A stretch of 64,000 bases of DNA from Phytobacter diazotrophicus (GTDB lineage: Bacteria; Pseudomonadota; Gammaproteobacteria; Enterobacterales; Enterobacteriaceae), in NCBI GenBank assembly GCA_004346725.1, contig SMDE01000001.1, positions 496,001-560,000 of the forward strand. Reading direction: 5' to 3'. Positions 8,703 through 16,942 of this stretch are shown here, one piece after another; within the stretch, counting starts at the first letter, position 1, and each line of letters starts with the position of its first letter. Below the pieces are notes generated by a model, which worked only from the letters and a program-made list of their open reading frames with translations, was not told where the DNA came from and made no database searches. Made by a program: the position numbers and the translations under genes.

Positions 8703-9521
8703 TCATTGTTGCTGCTGCATCTGATGTTGTCGCTCAAACAGACTTACCTCGGCAGCGGAAAACATCTCTTCGCAGCCGCCGCCAAAACGGCTACCTCGCA
8801 CCGGGCAGGCATCCAGATAATCCATTCCGATCGCCAGGCGAAGATGTTGATTCAGATCACGCGTGTTATTAGTGATATCAAAACTTTGCCAGCGGCCATC
8901 AAGCCAGGCCTCTGCCCAGGCATGCATCGCCACATGCTCGGTATCCCGGCTATAAACATAACCACTGACGTAGCGCGCCGGAATGCGCAGGCTACGACAG
9001 CAGGCCAGGAAAACGTGCGTATGATCCTGGCACACCCCTTTTCCTTTGGCAAAAGCGACGGCGGCGGTGTCGTGAACCTGGGTGGCGCCGGGCGTATAAG
9101 GCATTTTCAGGCGCAATTCCGCCATCAATTCTCCCAGGCTGCCAACCGCATCCTCTTCGCGGTAATAACGCCGGGCAAATTCGCGGATCGGCGAGTCCGG
9201 GTCGGTTAACGGGGTCGTGCGCAGGAACACCAGCGGAGAGAGTGACTCGCTGATCTCTTCCTCTTCTTCTGCATTATCGGCGATCTCAACCACACCTTGA
9301 GCATGAATGATTATCTCTTGATGAGGGTGATCGAGGGTTAAGACATGCATCAGATTCCCGTAGGCATCGGTCGTCGCTACCGCCGAGGCGGGCAACAGCA
9401 GGTTCCATTCCTTAATATACTGGCGACCAGAGGTTTGCGGCGTCAGACGCAGATACTGCGTACTGAACTTCACCTCTTCATCGTAGTGATAATGCGTCAG
9501 GTGATTAATGGTCAGTTTCAT
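8703..9521 (-). CDS. Transglutaminase-like cysteine peptidase of the Anbu operon
   Basis: 272 residues. An N-terminal beta-rich domain (about 1-95, MKLTINHLTHYHYDEEV) precedes a transglutaminase-like core with Cys164 (KGVCQDHTHVFLAC), His200 (VAMHAWAEAW) and Asp215 (WQSFDITNN), the complete catalytic triad. Such proteins hydrolyse or transfer amide bonds; here they are thought to act with an amide ligase made by the neighbours. The start codon overlaps the end of the alpha-E gene by ATGA, indicating translational coupling. No signal peptide is present. Confidence 0.92.
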   Translation of the reverse strand: MKLTINHLTHYHYDEEVKFSTQYLRLTPQTSGRQYIKEWNLLLPASAVATTDAYGNLMHVLTLDHPHQEIIIHAQGVVEIADNAEEEEEISESLSPLVFLRTTPLTDPDSPIREFARRYYREEDAVGSLGELMAELRLKMPYTPGATQVHDTAAVAFAKGKGVCQDHTHVFLACCRSLRIPARYVSGYVYSRDTEHVAMHAWAEAWLDGRWQSFDITNNTRDLNQHLRLAIGMDYLDACPVRGSRFGGGCEEMFSAAEVSLFERQHQMQQQQ

Positions 9522-10447
9522 AACGCCTCCAGATAGGTCTGGCGGATACTGTCGGCCAGCTCATTGATTTTGGTAAGAAAACGGTTTAACCACTCCTGAA
9601 GATCGTCGGCCAGGGCATCATCAAGGGAGCCAAAACGCAGCTCCACATGCAACTGATGGGCAAGACGCAGCGGAACGCGCGCCCGCTCGCTGCCAATCAT
9701 CTCCAGTTGTTGAACCAGGTCGCCGACGCAGGCATGCAGCGAGCGCGGCACGTCATTGCGAAACACCAGTAATTCGGTGACGGTTTCCCGGCTGATTGGC
9801 TGGCGATAAATACTGTGGTAGGCCTCCCGGGCGCTCACCGCACGCAATAACGTATCAAGACGGTAATATTCGCGTACCGGATCCGGGTCATTGCTGAGTT
9901 GCTGATCTTTTAGCGCCAGCAACTGGGCGGTGGCGAACGCGCGCTCAATCAGGGTACCGATACGGATAAAACACTGGGCGTCGTTACGCAGCAGGGTGCC
10001 GAACATGGCGCCACGGAACAGATGCGCCCGTTCTTTCACCCAGTCAAAAAAGGCGTCGATACCAATTTTATCTACCCCGGTCTGGCGCAGATTGCGGATA
10101 TCAATACGGGTGGTATTGATGCACTCCCACACTTCCGATGAAAGACTGCCGCGCACGGCATGGGCGTTGTTCCAGGCCATTTCTATACAACTGTAGATAC
10201 TGCTCGGGTTCTGCCCATCAAGAGCAAAGAAATTCAGCAGATTATTCATACTGAACCGGGCATAACGCTCCTGAAACAGCTCATGCCCGAACGTCAGATT
10301 GAGCGGCAGGGCTAAATCATGCTGTTGCTGGCTGTGGCGCGGCATCATTGATAATTTGTAGGTCACGTCAAGGACGCGGGCAAAGCTCTCTGCCCGTTCC
10401 AGATAACGGGCCATCCAGTACAGTTCGCTGGCGGTGCGGCTTAACAT
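9518..10447 (-). CDS. Alpha-E domain protein
   Basis: 309 residues, almost entirely helical, of the alpha-E (DUF403) family: it begins MLSRTASELYWMARYLERAE and contains HSIYRQPISRETVTELLVF and DVPRSLHACVGDLVQQLE. The family accompanies circularly permuted ATP-grasp and transglutaminase-like proteins in peptide-ligation cassettes; its own activity is not known. It starts within the stop codon of the ATP-grasp gene (TAATG) and overlaps the next gene by four bases, so the three are translated as a coupled set. Confidence 0.92.
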   Translation of the reverse strand: MLSRTASELYWMARYLERAESFARVLDVTYKLSMMPRHSQQQHDLALPLNLTFGHELFQERYARFSMNNLLNFFALDGQNPSSIYSCIEMAWNNAHAVRGSLSSEVWECINTTRIDIRNLRQTGVDKIGIDAFFDWVKERAHLFRGAMFGTLLRNDAQCFIRIGTLIERAFATAQLLALKDQQLSNDPDPVREYYRLDTLLRAVSAREAYHSIYRQPISRETVTELLVFRNDVPRSLHACVGDLVQQLEMIGSERARVPLRLAHQLHVELRFGSLDDALADDLQEWLNRFLTKINELADSIRQTYLEAL

Positions 10448-11880
10448 TATTCATCCTCCTCCATCACCCAGGTGTCTTTCGTGCCACCCCCTTGCGAGGA
10501 GTTCACCACCAGCGAGCCTTCGGTCAGCGCCACGCGGGTCAGCCCGCCAGGCACCAGCCTGATCTCTTCGCCGTACAACGCAAACGGGCGCAGGTCAATG
10601 TGGCGTGGAGCCAGCCCTTCCTCGACAAAGGTCGGGCAGGTTGAGAGCGCGAGCGTGTTTTGTGCAATATAGTTGCCGGGGTTTGCCAGCAGCCGCTGAC
10701 GGAACGCATCGATCTGCGCCCGGGTTGAGCGGGGGCCGACCAGCATGCCGTACCCGCCTGCGCCGTGGACCTCTTTCACCACCATCTCATCCAGATGGGC
10801 CAGCACGTAGCTCAGGTCTTCGGCTTTACGGCACTGCCATGTGGGGATATTGCCGAGGATAGGCTCCTCAGAAAGATAAAAGCGGATCATGTCCGGCACG
10901 TATGGATAGATGGATTTGTCATCCGCCACGCCGGTGCCAATCGCATTGGCCAGCACCACGCCACCTGAACGATAGACCGACAACAGGCCCGGTACACCCA
11001 ACATTGAATCTGAGCGAAACGCCAGCGGGTCGAGAAAGGCATCGTCAATACGGCGATAGATAACATCGACCCGGCACGGGCCTTCGGTGGTGCGCATATA
11101 GACGCCGCCTTCTTTGACGAACAGGTCGGCGCTTTCTACCAGCTCTACCCCCATTTGCTGGGCAAGAAAACTGTGTTCAAAGTAGGCACTGTTAAAGCGA
11201 CCAGGCGTCAGCACCACCACGCAGGGGTCATCAACGTACGTGCTTTCACGCAGGGTTTGTAACAAATAGCTGGGGTAACGTTCGACCGGCGCGATATGCG
11301 AACTGGCAAACAGATCCGGATACAGGCGCATCATCATCTTGCGGTTTTCCAGCATATAAGAGACGCCGGATGGGGTGCGCAGATTATCCTCCAGCACGTA
11401 GTACCCGCCGTCACTGTCGCGGACCATATCAATGCCGGTGATATGGGCATAAATATTGTTGTGCAGATCGACGCCCTGCATACAGGGCTGATATTGCTCA
11501 TTAGCAAGCACTTGCTCACGGGGGACAATTCCGGCATTGAGAATATGCTGGTGGTGGTAGATGTCGTACAAGAAGGCGTTGAGCGCTTTTACCCGCTGGC
11601 GTATTCCTGCATCAAGCATCCGCCATTCGTGGGCCGGAATGATACGCGGCACGCTGTCGAATGGAATTAAACGCTCTGTTCCTCCTTCTTCACCGTAAAC
11701 ATTAAACGTAATGCCGACGCGGTGAAACAGCAGCTCGGCCTGCTCTTTCTTCTGGTGAATGGCATGCTGGTCAGTTTGCTGTAACCAGTGCCACCAGGCG
11801 TCATAATGCTGGCGCTGCTGACCTTCTGCGGTGAGCATTTCATCGTAGTAAGGCGCGCTCGGAAGCGTCATTTTTATCAT
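10447..11880 (-). CDS. Circularly permuted ATP-grasp protein
   Basis: About 477 residues of the CP-ATPgrasp family (DUF404/DUF407). Hallmarks are DGGYYVLEDNLRTPSGVSYM, PCVVVLTPGRFNSAYFEHSF, DVIYRRIDDAFLDPLAF and VHGAGGYGMLVGPRS. The family is predicted to form amide bonds using ATP. It is the first gene of the four-gene Anbu operon. The ATG at 11880 is preferred because AGGGG lies six bases upstream; ATGs at 11886 and 11871 are alternatives. The operon promoter should lie between here and ygbA. Confidence 0.9.
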   Translation of the reverse strand: MIKMTLPSAPYYDEMLTAEGQQRQHYDAWWHWLQQTDQHAIHQKKEQAELLFHRVGITFNVYGEEGGTERLIPFDSVPRIIPAHEWRMLDAGIRQRVKALNAFLYDIYHHQHILNAGIVPREQVLANEQYQPCMQGVDLHNNIYAHITGIDMVRDSDGGYYVLEDNLRTPSGVSYMLENRKMMMRLYPDLFASSHIAPVERYPSYLLQTLRESTYVDDPCVVVLTPGRFNSAYFEHSFLAQQMGVELVESADLFVKEGGVYMRTTEGPCRVDVIYRRIDDAFLDPLAFRSDSMLGVPGLLSVYRSGGVVLANAIGTGVADDKSIYPYVPDMIRFYLSEEPILGNIPTWQCRKAEDLSYVLAHLDEMVVKEVHGAGGYGMLVGPRSTRAQIDAFRQRLLANPGNYIAQNTLALSTCPTFVEEGLAPRHIDLRPFALYGEEIRLVPGGLTRVALTEGSLVVNSSQGGGTKDTWVMEEDE

Positions 11881-12119
11881 TGTCATCCCCTGCATTCCGC
11901 TTGATGAAGATAGAGTTAAAATGCAGAAAACATGCCAGCGCACCAAAAGCGCGGCTTATCACGCTATGGCGAGGCGGGGTGCACCGTTATGAGGAGAAAG
12001 TGGCGAAAAAGCGCACCACAATGGCGTATAAGCGGCAGAAAAAGAGGAGTGATGGTGCAAGTGTAAAGACGGCTGCACCAGCCGGAAAAGCGGTAATAAG
12101 TGTTCGCCTGACTCGTTTA

Positions 12120-12142
12120 TAGATGTAAAATAAATGCATCTT
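12120..12142 (+). promoter_or_regulatory. NsrR-type operator upstream of ygbA
   Basis: The right half AAATGCATCTT is a perfect match to the NsrR half-site, and the left half begins TAGATGTA, a partial match with the correct 11-1-11 spacing. E. coli ygbA is a known NsrR-repressed gene, so nitric oxide-responsive control is expected. The site ends 15 bases before the ATG, overlapping the likely promoter or leader. Confidence 0.75.
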
Positions 12143-12157
12143 TAAAAGGGGGCTACG

Positions 12158-12502
12158 ATGACGGGAAAACGCATCCGCCGCGAAAAGCTGACCATTCGCT
12201 CTATGATTGCGCTTTACCAGCAGCGCTGTCCGCAGGCGCTGGCGGATGAAGCGCACTATCAGGCGTTGAATGATTACGCGGATAAACGGCTGGATAAATG
12301 TGTGTTTGGCGAAGAGAAACCGGCCTGCAAACAATGCCCTGTGCACTGTTACCAGCCAGCTAAACGTGAAGAGATGAAGCAGATTATGCGCTGGGCCGGG
12401 CCGAGGATGCTGTGGCGACATCCTGTGTTGACTATCCGTCATCTGATTGATGACAAACGCCCTGTTCCCGAACTGCCGGAAAAATACCGCCCTAAAAAAT
12501 AA
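12158..12502 (+). CDS. ygbA: Nitrous oxide-stimulated promoter family protein YgbA
   Basis: 114 residues of the YgbA family. It is a basic N-terminal half followed by a cysteine cluster (Cys in DKCVFGEEKPACKQCPVHCY) that looks like a zinc- or iron-sulfur-binding motif, then a helical tail ending in PELPEKYRPKK. In E. coli it is induced by nitric oxide through NsrR and supports growth under nitrosative stress. AAAGGGGGCTACG precedes the ATG. In E. coli fhlA lies between hypE and ygbA; here a TOBE gene does. Confidence 0.9.
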   Translation: MTGKRIRREKLTIRSMIALYQQRCPQALADEAHYQALNDYADKRLDKCVFGEEKPACKQCPVHCYQPAKREEMKQIMRWAGPRMLWRHPVLTIRHLIDDKRPVPELPEKYRPKK

Positions 12503-12523
12503 CGCCGTGGCGGGCACGGCGTT
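12492..12523 (-). terminator. Terminator between ygbA and the TOBE gene
   Basis: A stem AACGCCGTG / CACGGCGTT with a five-base loop lies at 12501-12523. On the minus strand it is followed by ATTTTTTAG, a good U tract, so it ends the TOBE transcript. It may also slow ygbA transcription. Confidence 0.75.
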
Positions 12524-12531
12524 ATCTATTC

Positions 12532-12960
12532 TCAGGCGCGAGTGGCTATAAGAATGGACGATGCTTTAATCAGGGCAATGACGCGTTTTCCCGGTGTCAG
12601 TTGCAACGCCTCGCAGCTTTCGTTGGTCACTACCGCCACTATTTCAAAACCGGCGTCTGTGGCGACATGTACGGTTGCGTTTACCGCCCCTTCGGTCACG
12701 GCACTTACCGCTCCGGCAAACTGATTACGGGCGGAGAATTTCAGGCCGCAGTCCTCGGTTGCCAGCGTGATCCACGGCGCTTTAATCAGTGCGATGGCTT
12801 CTTTTCCGGGGTTCAAACCCAGCGCTTCCTTACTGCTGGATGTGACGATAGCGACAAGCTTCGCGCCTCCGGCGAGGGTTAATTCCACTTCATCGTTTAC
12901 GGCACCGTGCGCGGTTGCGCTGACTTTACCGACAAGTTGGTTACGAGCTGAAACGGCCAT
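12532..12960 (-). CDS. Double-TOBE molybdate-binding protein (ModG-like)
   Basis: 142 residues made of two repeated TOBE/Mop domains of about 70 residues. Each starts SARNQLVGKVSA or SARNQFAGAVSA and contains the pattern VNDEVELTLAGG / VNATVHVATDAG and GLNPGKEAIALIKAPW / QLTPGKRVIALIKASS. Such di-Mop proteins bind molybdate or tungstate oxyanions in the cytoplasm as a store. Placement next to hypE, and near a molybdopterin-dependent formate dehydrogenase, fits a role in molybdenum supply for formate metabolism, but that link is inferred. No ModE box was recognised. Confidence 0.9.
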   Translation of the reverse strand: MAVSARNQLVGKVSATAHGAVNDEVELTLAGGAKLVAIVTSSSKEALGLNPGKEAIALIKAPWITLATEDCGLKFSARNQFAGAVSAVTEGAVNATVHVATDAGFEIVAVVTNESCEALQLTPGKRVIALIKASSILIATRA

Positions 12961-13017
12961 GTTGCCTCCAGGATAATGAGAAAGAGTCAGTTATCTCAGG
13001 TCATTGCCTGTTTATCC

Positions 13018-13042
13018 ATACCCATTTTCTTATCATGGGTAT
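13018..13042. other. Inverted repeat between the TOBE gene and hypE
   Basis: ATACCCAT and ATGGGTAT form a perfect 8-base inverted repeat with a 9-base loop. No T run follows, so it could be an operator for the TOBE gene or a processing or weak termination hairpin after hypE. Confidence 0.35.
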
Positions 13043-13092
13043 AGCTGTTCAGACAGATGCTGATAACGTGGCGCTTCCACGCAGACACAACA

Positions 13093-14103
13093 TCAGCAAA
13101 TCCGCGGCAGGGGCTCGGCGTGCGGTAAGTCCAGAATACGCTTCACACCGTATAAACCCGCCAGCCGCACCCCTTTACGCTCCACCACTTCGCCGATAAT
13201 CGCGGCATCCTGGCCGAGCGGGTGGGCGCGTAACTGCGTCAGCACCTGCTCCGCCGACTGGCGCTGGACAGCAATCACCAGCTTGCCTTCGTTAGCAAAA
13301 TTCAGCGCTTCCAGCCCTAATAGCTCGCACACGCCGCGCACCGCAGTTTTCACCGGCAGGTCACGTTCGTTAAGTTCGATACCATAACCGCTGGCGGCGG
13401 CAAACTCATGCACCACGGCGTTGACTCCGCCGCGCGTCGCATCGCGTAGCGCTTTCACGCCCGGAATATCGCGCAATTGTTGAATCAACGGGGTTAACAC
13501 CGCACAGTCGCTGGTCAGTTCGCCGTCCAGCCCCAGTTGTTCGCGCAAATTGAGAATGGTCGCGCCGTGATCGCCGAGCGTACCGCTGACCAGCAGCACA
13601 TCACCGGCCTCAAGGGTGCTGGCGCCCCAGCGAATATTGGCCGGAATGGCGCCAATACCCGCCGTATTGATAAACAGCTTATCTGCCGCGCCGCGCTGCA
13701 CCACTTTGGTATCGCCGGTAACAATGGCGATATCCGCGCGGCGGGCGGTTTCCGCCATGCTGTTGACCACGGCTTTTAAGGTCTCCATCGGCAGGCCTTC
13801 TTCAAGAATAAACCCGCAGGAGAGATAGCGGGGAACGGCGCCGCTTACCGCCACATCGTTCGCCGTGCCGCAAATGGAGAGCTTACCGATATCGCCGCCG
13901 GGGAAGAACAGCGGGTCGATAACGTAGCTGTCGGTGGAAAAGGCCAGTCGGTCGCCGCTGGCGGCGAGAGTCGCAAGATCGAGACGCGCCTGATCTTCCT
14001 GTTCACTGAGCCACGGGTTCGCGAACGCGTCGATAAAAAGCTGGCTGATAAGCTGTTGCATCGCCTGTCCGCCGCTGCCGTGCGCCAGTTGGACTTCATT
14101 CAT
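13093..14103 (-). CDS. hypE: Hydrogenase maturation factor HypE
   Basis: 336 residues, PurM/AIR-synthase fold, very close to E. coli HypE (LAHGSGGQAMQQL, FSTDSYVIDPLFFPGGDIG, ICGTANDVAVSGA). The C-terminal PRIC carries the Cys that receives a carbamoyl group from HypF and is dehydrated to thiocyanate, the source of the active-site cyanide ligands. The ATG at 14103 overlaps the hypD stop (ATGA) and follows CAGGAGTGCGAAGT. It is the last gene of hypABCDE; fhlA, which follows it in E. coli, is absent. Confidence 0.97.
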   Translation of the reverse strand: MNEVQLAHGSGGQAMQQLISQLFIDAFANPWLSEQEDQARLDLATLAASGDRLAFSTDSYVIDPLFFPGGDIGKLSICGTANDVAVSGAVPRYLSCGFILEEGLPMETLKAVVNSMAETARRADIAIVTGDTKVVQRGAADKLFINTAGIGAIPANIRWGASTLEAGDVLLVSGTLGDHGATILNLREQLGLDGELTSDCAVLTPLIQQLRDIPGVKALRDATRGGVNAVVHEFAAASGYGIELNERDLPVKTAVRGVCELLGLEALNFANEGKLVIAVQRQSAEQVLTQLRAHPLGQDAAIIGEVVERKGVRLAGLYGVKRILDLPHAEPLPRIC

Positions 14104-15221
14104 ACTTCGCACTCCTGAGCACGATATTGATACCAGGCGGCGCAGGCTCCCTCAGATGAAACCATCAGTGCGCCAAACGCGGTTTGTGGGTTACAGGTAT
14201 TGCCGAAAAGCGGGCACTGATGGGGCTTACATTTGCCGGTCAGTACTTCGCCGCAGCGTGCGCGTGGGTCATCACAGGCTTGCTGCGGCGCAGGGTTAAA
14301 GTGGGCTTCGGCATCAAAGCGCTGATAGGGCGCGGTTAAGCGCACCCCGGAGTCGCCAATCATTCCCAGCCCGCGCCATTCGCTATCGCCCCGGACCTCA
14401 AACACCTCGCTAATGGCCTGTTGCGCGAGAGGGTTGCCTTCGTCCGGTACCACGCGACGGTACTGGTTTTCTACCTGATGACGGGCGCTGATTTTCTGCT
14501 CGACCAGCATCAATACGCCTTGCAGCAGGTCCAGTGGTTCAAACCCGGCCACCACCAGCGGGCGCTGGAACTCCCCGGCGATAAAACCGTAGGCATCGGT
14601 GCCGATCACCATGCTAACGTGGCCCGGCGCAAGGAACGCGTCGATACCGTTATCCGGCTCCTCCAGCAGGCTGCGCAGGGTCGGAATGATGGTGATGTGC
14701 TGGCAGAAAAAGAAAAAGTTACTCACATCCTGCAATTTTGCCTGTTGCAGCGTGATGGCGGTGGCGGGCATGGTGGTTTCGAAGCCGAGCCCAAAAAAGA
14801 CCACCTTGCGCTGTGGGTTCTGCTTTGCCAGGGTCAGCGCATCCAGCGGGGAGTAAACGATACGCACATCCGCGCCGCGCGCTTTCGCCTGCAGCAGAGA
14901 GCCGTTTTTCCCCGGTACACGCATCGCGTCGCCGAAGGTACAGAAGATCACTTCCGGATGGCTGGCGATCTCCACGCAGGTATCAATGCGCCCCATCGGC
15001 AGGACGCACACCGGGCAGCCTGGCCCGTGGATAAACTCAATGTTATCCGGCAACAACTGATCGAGGCCGAACTTAAAGATCGCATGGGTGTGGCCGCCAC
15101 AGACTTCCATCACCCGTAGCGGGCGCTTCGCGGTATAAGTGAGCAGCGCGGCCCGCTCACCTAAGTGAGCGATAAGCTGCATGACCTGTTCCGGCGCGCG
15201 GTATTCATCCACAAAACGCAT
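14100..15221 (-). CDS. hypD: Hydrogenase maturation factor HypD
   Basis: 373 residues, full length. It carries the conserved CGGHTHAIFKFG motif, GPGCPVCVLPMGRID, and C-terminal [4Fe-4S] cysteines (CKPHQCPLFGNTC). HypD with HypC is the scaffold on which the Fe(CN)2CO group of [NiFe] hydrogenases is assembled. It starts immediately after hypC (the hypC stop and hypD ATG share a base) and overlaps hypE, so the three are translationally linked. Confidence 0.97.
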   Translation of the reverse strand: MRFVDEYRAPEQVMQLIAHLGERAALLTYTAKRPLRVMEVCGGHTHAIFKFGLDQLLPDNIEFIHGPGCPVCVLPMGRIDTCVEIASHPEVIFCTFGDAMRVPGKNGSLLQAKARGADVRIVYSPLDALTLAKQNPQRKVVFFGLGFETTMPATAITLQQAKLQDVSNFFFFCQHITIIPTLRSLLEEPDNGIDAFLAPGHVSMVIGTDAYGFIAGEFQRPLVVAGFEPLDLLQGVLMLVEQKISARHQVENQYRRVVPDEGNPLAQQAISEVFEVRGDSEWRGLGMIGDSGVRLTAPYQRFDAEAHFNPAPQQACDDPRARCGEVLTGKCKPHQCPLFGNTCNPQTAFGALMVSSEGACAAWYQYRAQECEV

Positions 15222-15493
15222 TATCTCTCCTCACCAAACAGCAGCGCGCCAACATCCGGCTCGACATCGTACATATTTTGTAGTGCCGCCAGTGTCTCGC
15301 GGGCCTCGTCTTCGTTTATCACGCTCATGGCGAAGCCCACATGCACCAGCACCCACTGCCCAAGGCGAGAATGCCCCGCTTCGTCCGTGCTGCCCACCAG
15401 CGTTAAGTCGACGTCGCGCTGAATACCGCAGACATCGACTTTCGCCTGATTACCATCAATGGCGCTAATTTGTCCCGGAACGCCTATGCACAT
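15221..15493 (-). CDS. hypC: Hydrogenase maturation chaperone HypC
   Basis: 90 residues starting MCIGVPGQI. Cys2, exposed after Met removal, binds the iron centre together with HypD. HypC also acts as a chaperone for the large subunit of hydrogenase 3 (HycE) in E. coli, whereas HybG serves hydrogenase 2. No HycE is encoded in this window. It overlaps the end of hypB by ten bases. Confidence 0.96.
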   Translation of the reverse strand: MCIGVPGQISAIDGNQAKVDVCGIQRDVDLTLVGSTDEAGHSRLGQWVLVHVGFAMSVINEDEARETLAALQNMYDVEPDVGALLFGEER

Positions 15494-16356
15494 CGTTGGG
15501 TCTCCAGCCAGTCCAGCCAGCGGTCCATACCTTCACCGCTGGTGGCAGAAACCAGAAAAATTTCAATCGATGGGTTCACTTCGCGGGCACAGGCGAGGCA
15601 TTTTTCGACATCAAATTTGAGGTAAGGCAGCAGGTCGATTTTATTGAGCAGCATGATGGAGGCCGCAGCAAACATGTGCGGGTATTTCAGCGGCTTGTCT
15701 TCGCCTTCGGTCACCGACAGCACGGCGACTTTGTGACGTTCGCCGAGATCAAAACTGGCCGGGCACACCAGGTTGCCGACGTTTTCAATAAACAGAATGC
15801 CATTGTCCGCCAGCGGCAGGCGCGGTGCGGCGTCGGCAATCATTTGCGCATCCAGATGACAACCCTTGCCGGTGTTGACCTGAATCGCCGGGGTGCCGGT
15901 CTCGCGGATGCGCGCGGCATCGTTAACGGTTTGCTGATCCCCTTCGATTACCGCACAAGGCACACGGACGTTGAGACGGGTCAGGGTTTCGGTCAGCAGG
16001 GTGGTTTTACCGGAACCGGGGCTGGAGACCAGGTTCAGCACTAACTGGTGTCTGGCGGCGAAGCGGGCGCGGTTATGCGCGGCGATGCGATTGTTTTTAT
16101 CTAACACATCGATTTCCACTTCCAGCATCCGCCGCTGGCTCATCCCTGGCGCATGGGTTCCGGCTGCGCCGTGCCCGTAATGTAAATCACCATTTTCCGC
16201 CGCCGTCGGGCTGAAATTGTCGGTCTTGACGCCTGTGATTTTCATTGTCGGACGGGCAGCGGGAGCAAAAGGCGCGCTGCGAAACGCAGAATGGGGATTA
16301 TGCTCGTCACCCTCGATATAGAGGTTACCTTCCTGACAACCACATGTCGTACACAT
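15484..16356 (-). CDS. hypB: Hydrogenase nickel-incorporation GTPase HypB
   Basis: 290 residues. The N-terminal [11 protein letters not shown] is the high-affinity nickel site. A spacer of about 75 residues with several His follows, then a SIMIBI GTPase domain with P-loop [11 protein letters not shown] and VIEGDQQT. HypB, with HypA, inserts nickel into hydrogenase large subunits. The start lies three bases after the hypA stop. The His-poor linker resembles E. coli rather than the His-rich rhizobial forms. Confidence 0.97.
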   Translation of the reverse strand: MCTTCGCQEGNLYIEGDEHNPHSAFRSAPFAPAARPTMKITGVKTDNFSPTAAENGDLHYGHGAAGTHAPGMSQRRMLEVEIDVLDKNNRIAAHNRARFAARHQLVLNLVSSPGSGKTTLLTETLTRLNVRVPCAVIEGDQQTVNDAARIRETGTPAIQVNTGKGCHLDAQMIADAAPRLPLADNGILFIENVGNLVCPASFDLGERHKVAVLSVTEGEDKPLKYPHMFAAASIMLLNKIDLLPYLKFDVEKCLACAREVNPSIEIFLVSATSGEGMDRWLDWLETQRCA

Positions 16357-16359
16357 TGC

Positions 16360-16707
16360 TCACTCCTCGATTTCCAGCCGCTGAATCTGCATGCCGTCGT
16401 CTGCGACGATGTGCAAATTGTCGCTGTTGCATTGTGGGCAGCGACGCACGTGCTGGCTTAGTAAGGTCACGTATTGCTGGCAGCTTTCGCACCAGCACTC
16501 CGCCTGTTGTTCTTCGATGTGCAGTGTACAGCCCTCTGCCAGGGTGCCACGGCAGACCAGATCAAAACAAAACGTCAATGCGGCAGGTTCTACACAAGAA
16601 AATGCGCCAACTTTGATCCAGACCTCAGTTACGCGCCTGGCGGCGTGCTGTTTCGCCTGTTGTTCAATAATCTCCAGCGCACGCTGGCACAAGGTAATTT
16701 CATGCAT
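16360..16707 (-). CDS. hypA: Hydrogenase nickel-incorporation protein HypA
   Basis: 115 residues. MHEITLCQRALEII supplies the N-terminal nickel ligands (Met1, His2). The zinc site has two Cys pairs (CESC and CPQC) at about residues 73-76 and 90-93. First gene of hypABCDE, 235 bases from divergent hycI. A good sigma-54 promoter lies about 30 bases upstream of the ATG. Confidence 0.97.
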   Translation of the reverse strand: MHEITLCQRALEIIEQQAKQHAARRVTEVWIKVGAFSCVEPAALTFCFDLVCRGTLAEGCTLHIEEQQAECWCESCQQYVTLLSQHVRRCPQCNSDNLHIVADDGMQIQRLEIEE

Positions 16708-16735
16708 ACTGCCTCCTCATTAATCAGGCGCGTGT

Positions 16736-16752
16736 TGCAATTACGGTGCCAG
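16736..16752 (-). promoter_or_regulatory. Sigma-54 promoter of hypABCDE
   Basis: On the minus strand CTGGCACCGTAATTGCAA has GG (-24) and GC (-12) separated by exactly ten bases, matching the RpoN consensus. It sits 29-45 bases before the hypA ATG. In E. coli the corresponding promoter is activated by FhlA with formate. Confidence 0.85.
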
Positions 16753-16876
16753 GGTTATTCGCTTTATTGCGGTGAGGATCAAGGCGTTAATGCATTGTTT
16801 TCCGGCAAAATAGCCGCCGCTGATAGCTTCGGGCATTCCATTGATGACGAAAATGACGATCGCGCATTTCCCGGAC

Positions 16877-16888
16877 GTCAAAAATGAC
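16877..16888. promoter_or_regulatory. Candidate enhancer site for the hyp promoter
   Basis: GTCA-AAAA-TGAC is a perfect inverted repeat about 150 bases upstream of the hyp start region. A related GACGAAAATGACGATC lies at about 16842. Position and symmetry suit an enhancer-binding protein such as FhlA, but no consensus match was tested. Confidence 0.35.
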
Positions 16889-16942
16889 CAGGCAACATCT
16901 ATTGATCGGGTAAACACCACCAGCGGGTGGCGAGGAGAGAAC

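Noticed and set aside
14421-15119. 232-residue plus-strand open frame over hypD
   Set aside because: It is antisense to hypD, which is full length and conserved; composition is that of a shadow frame.
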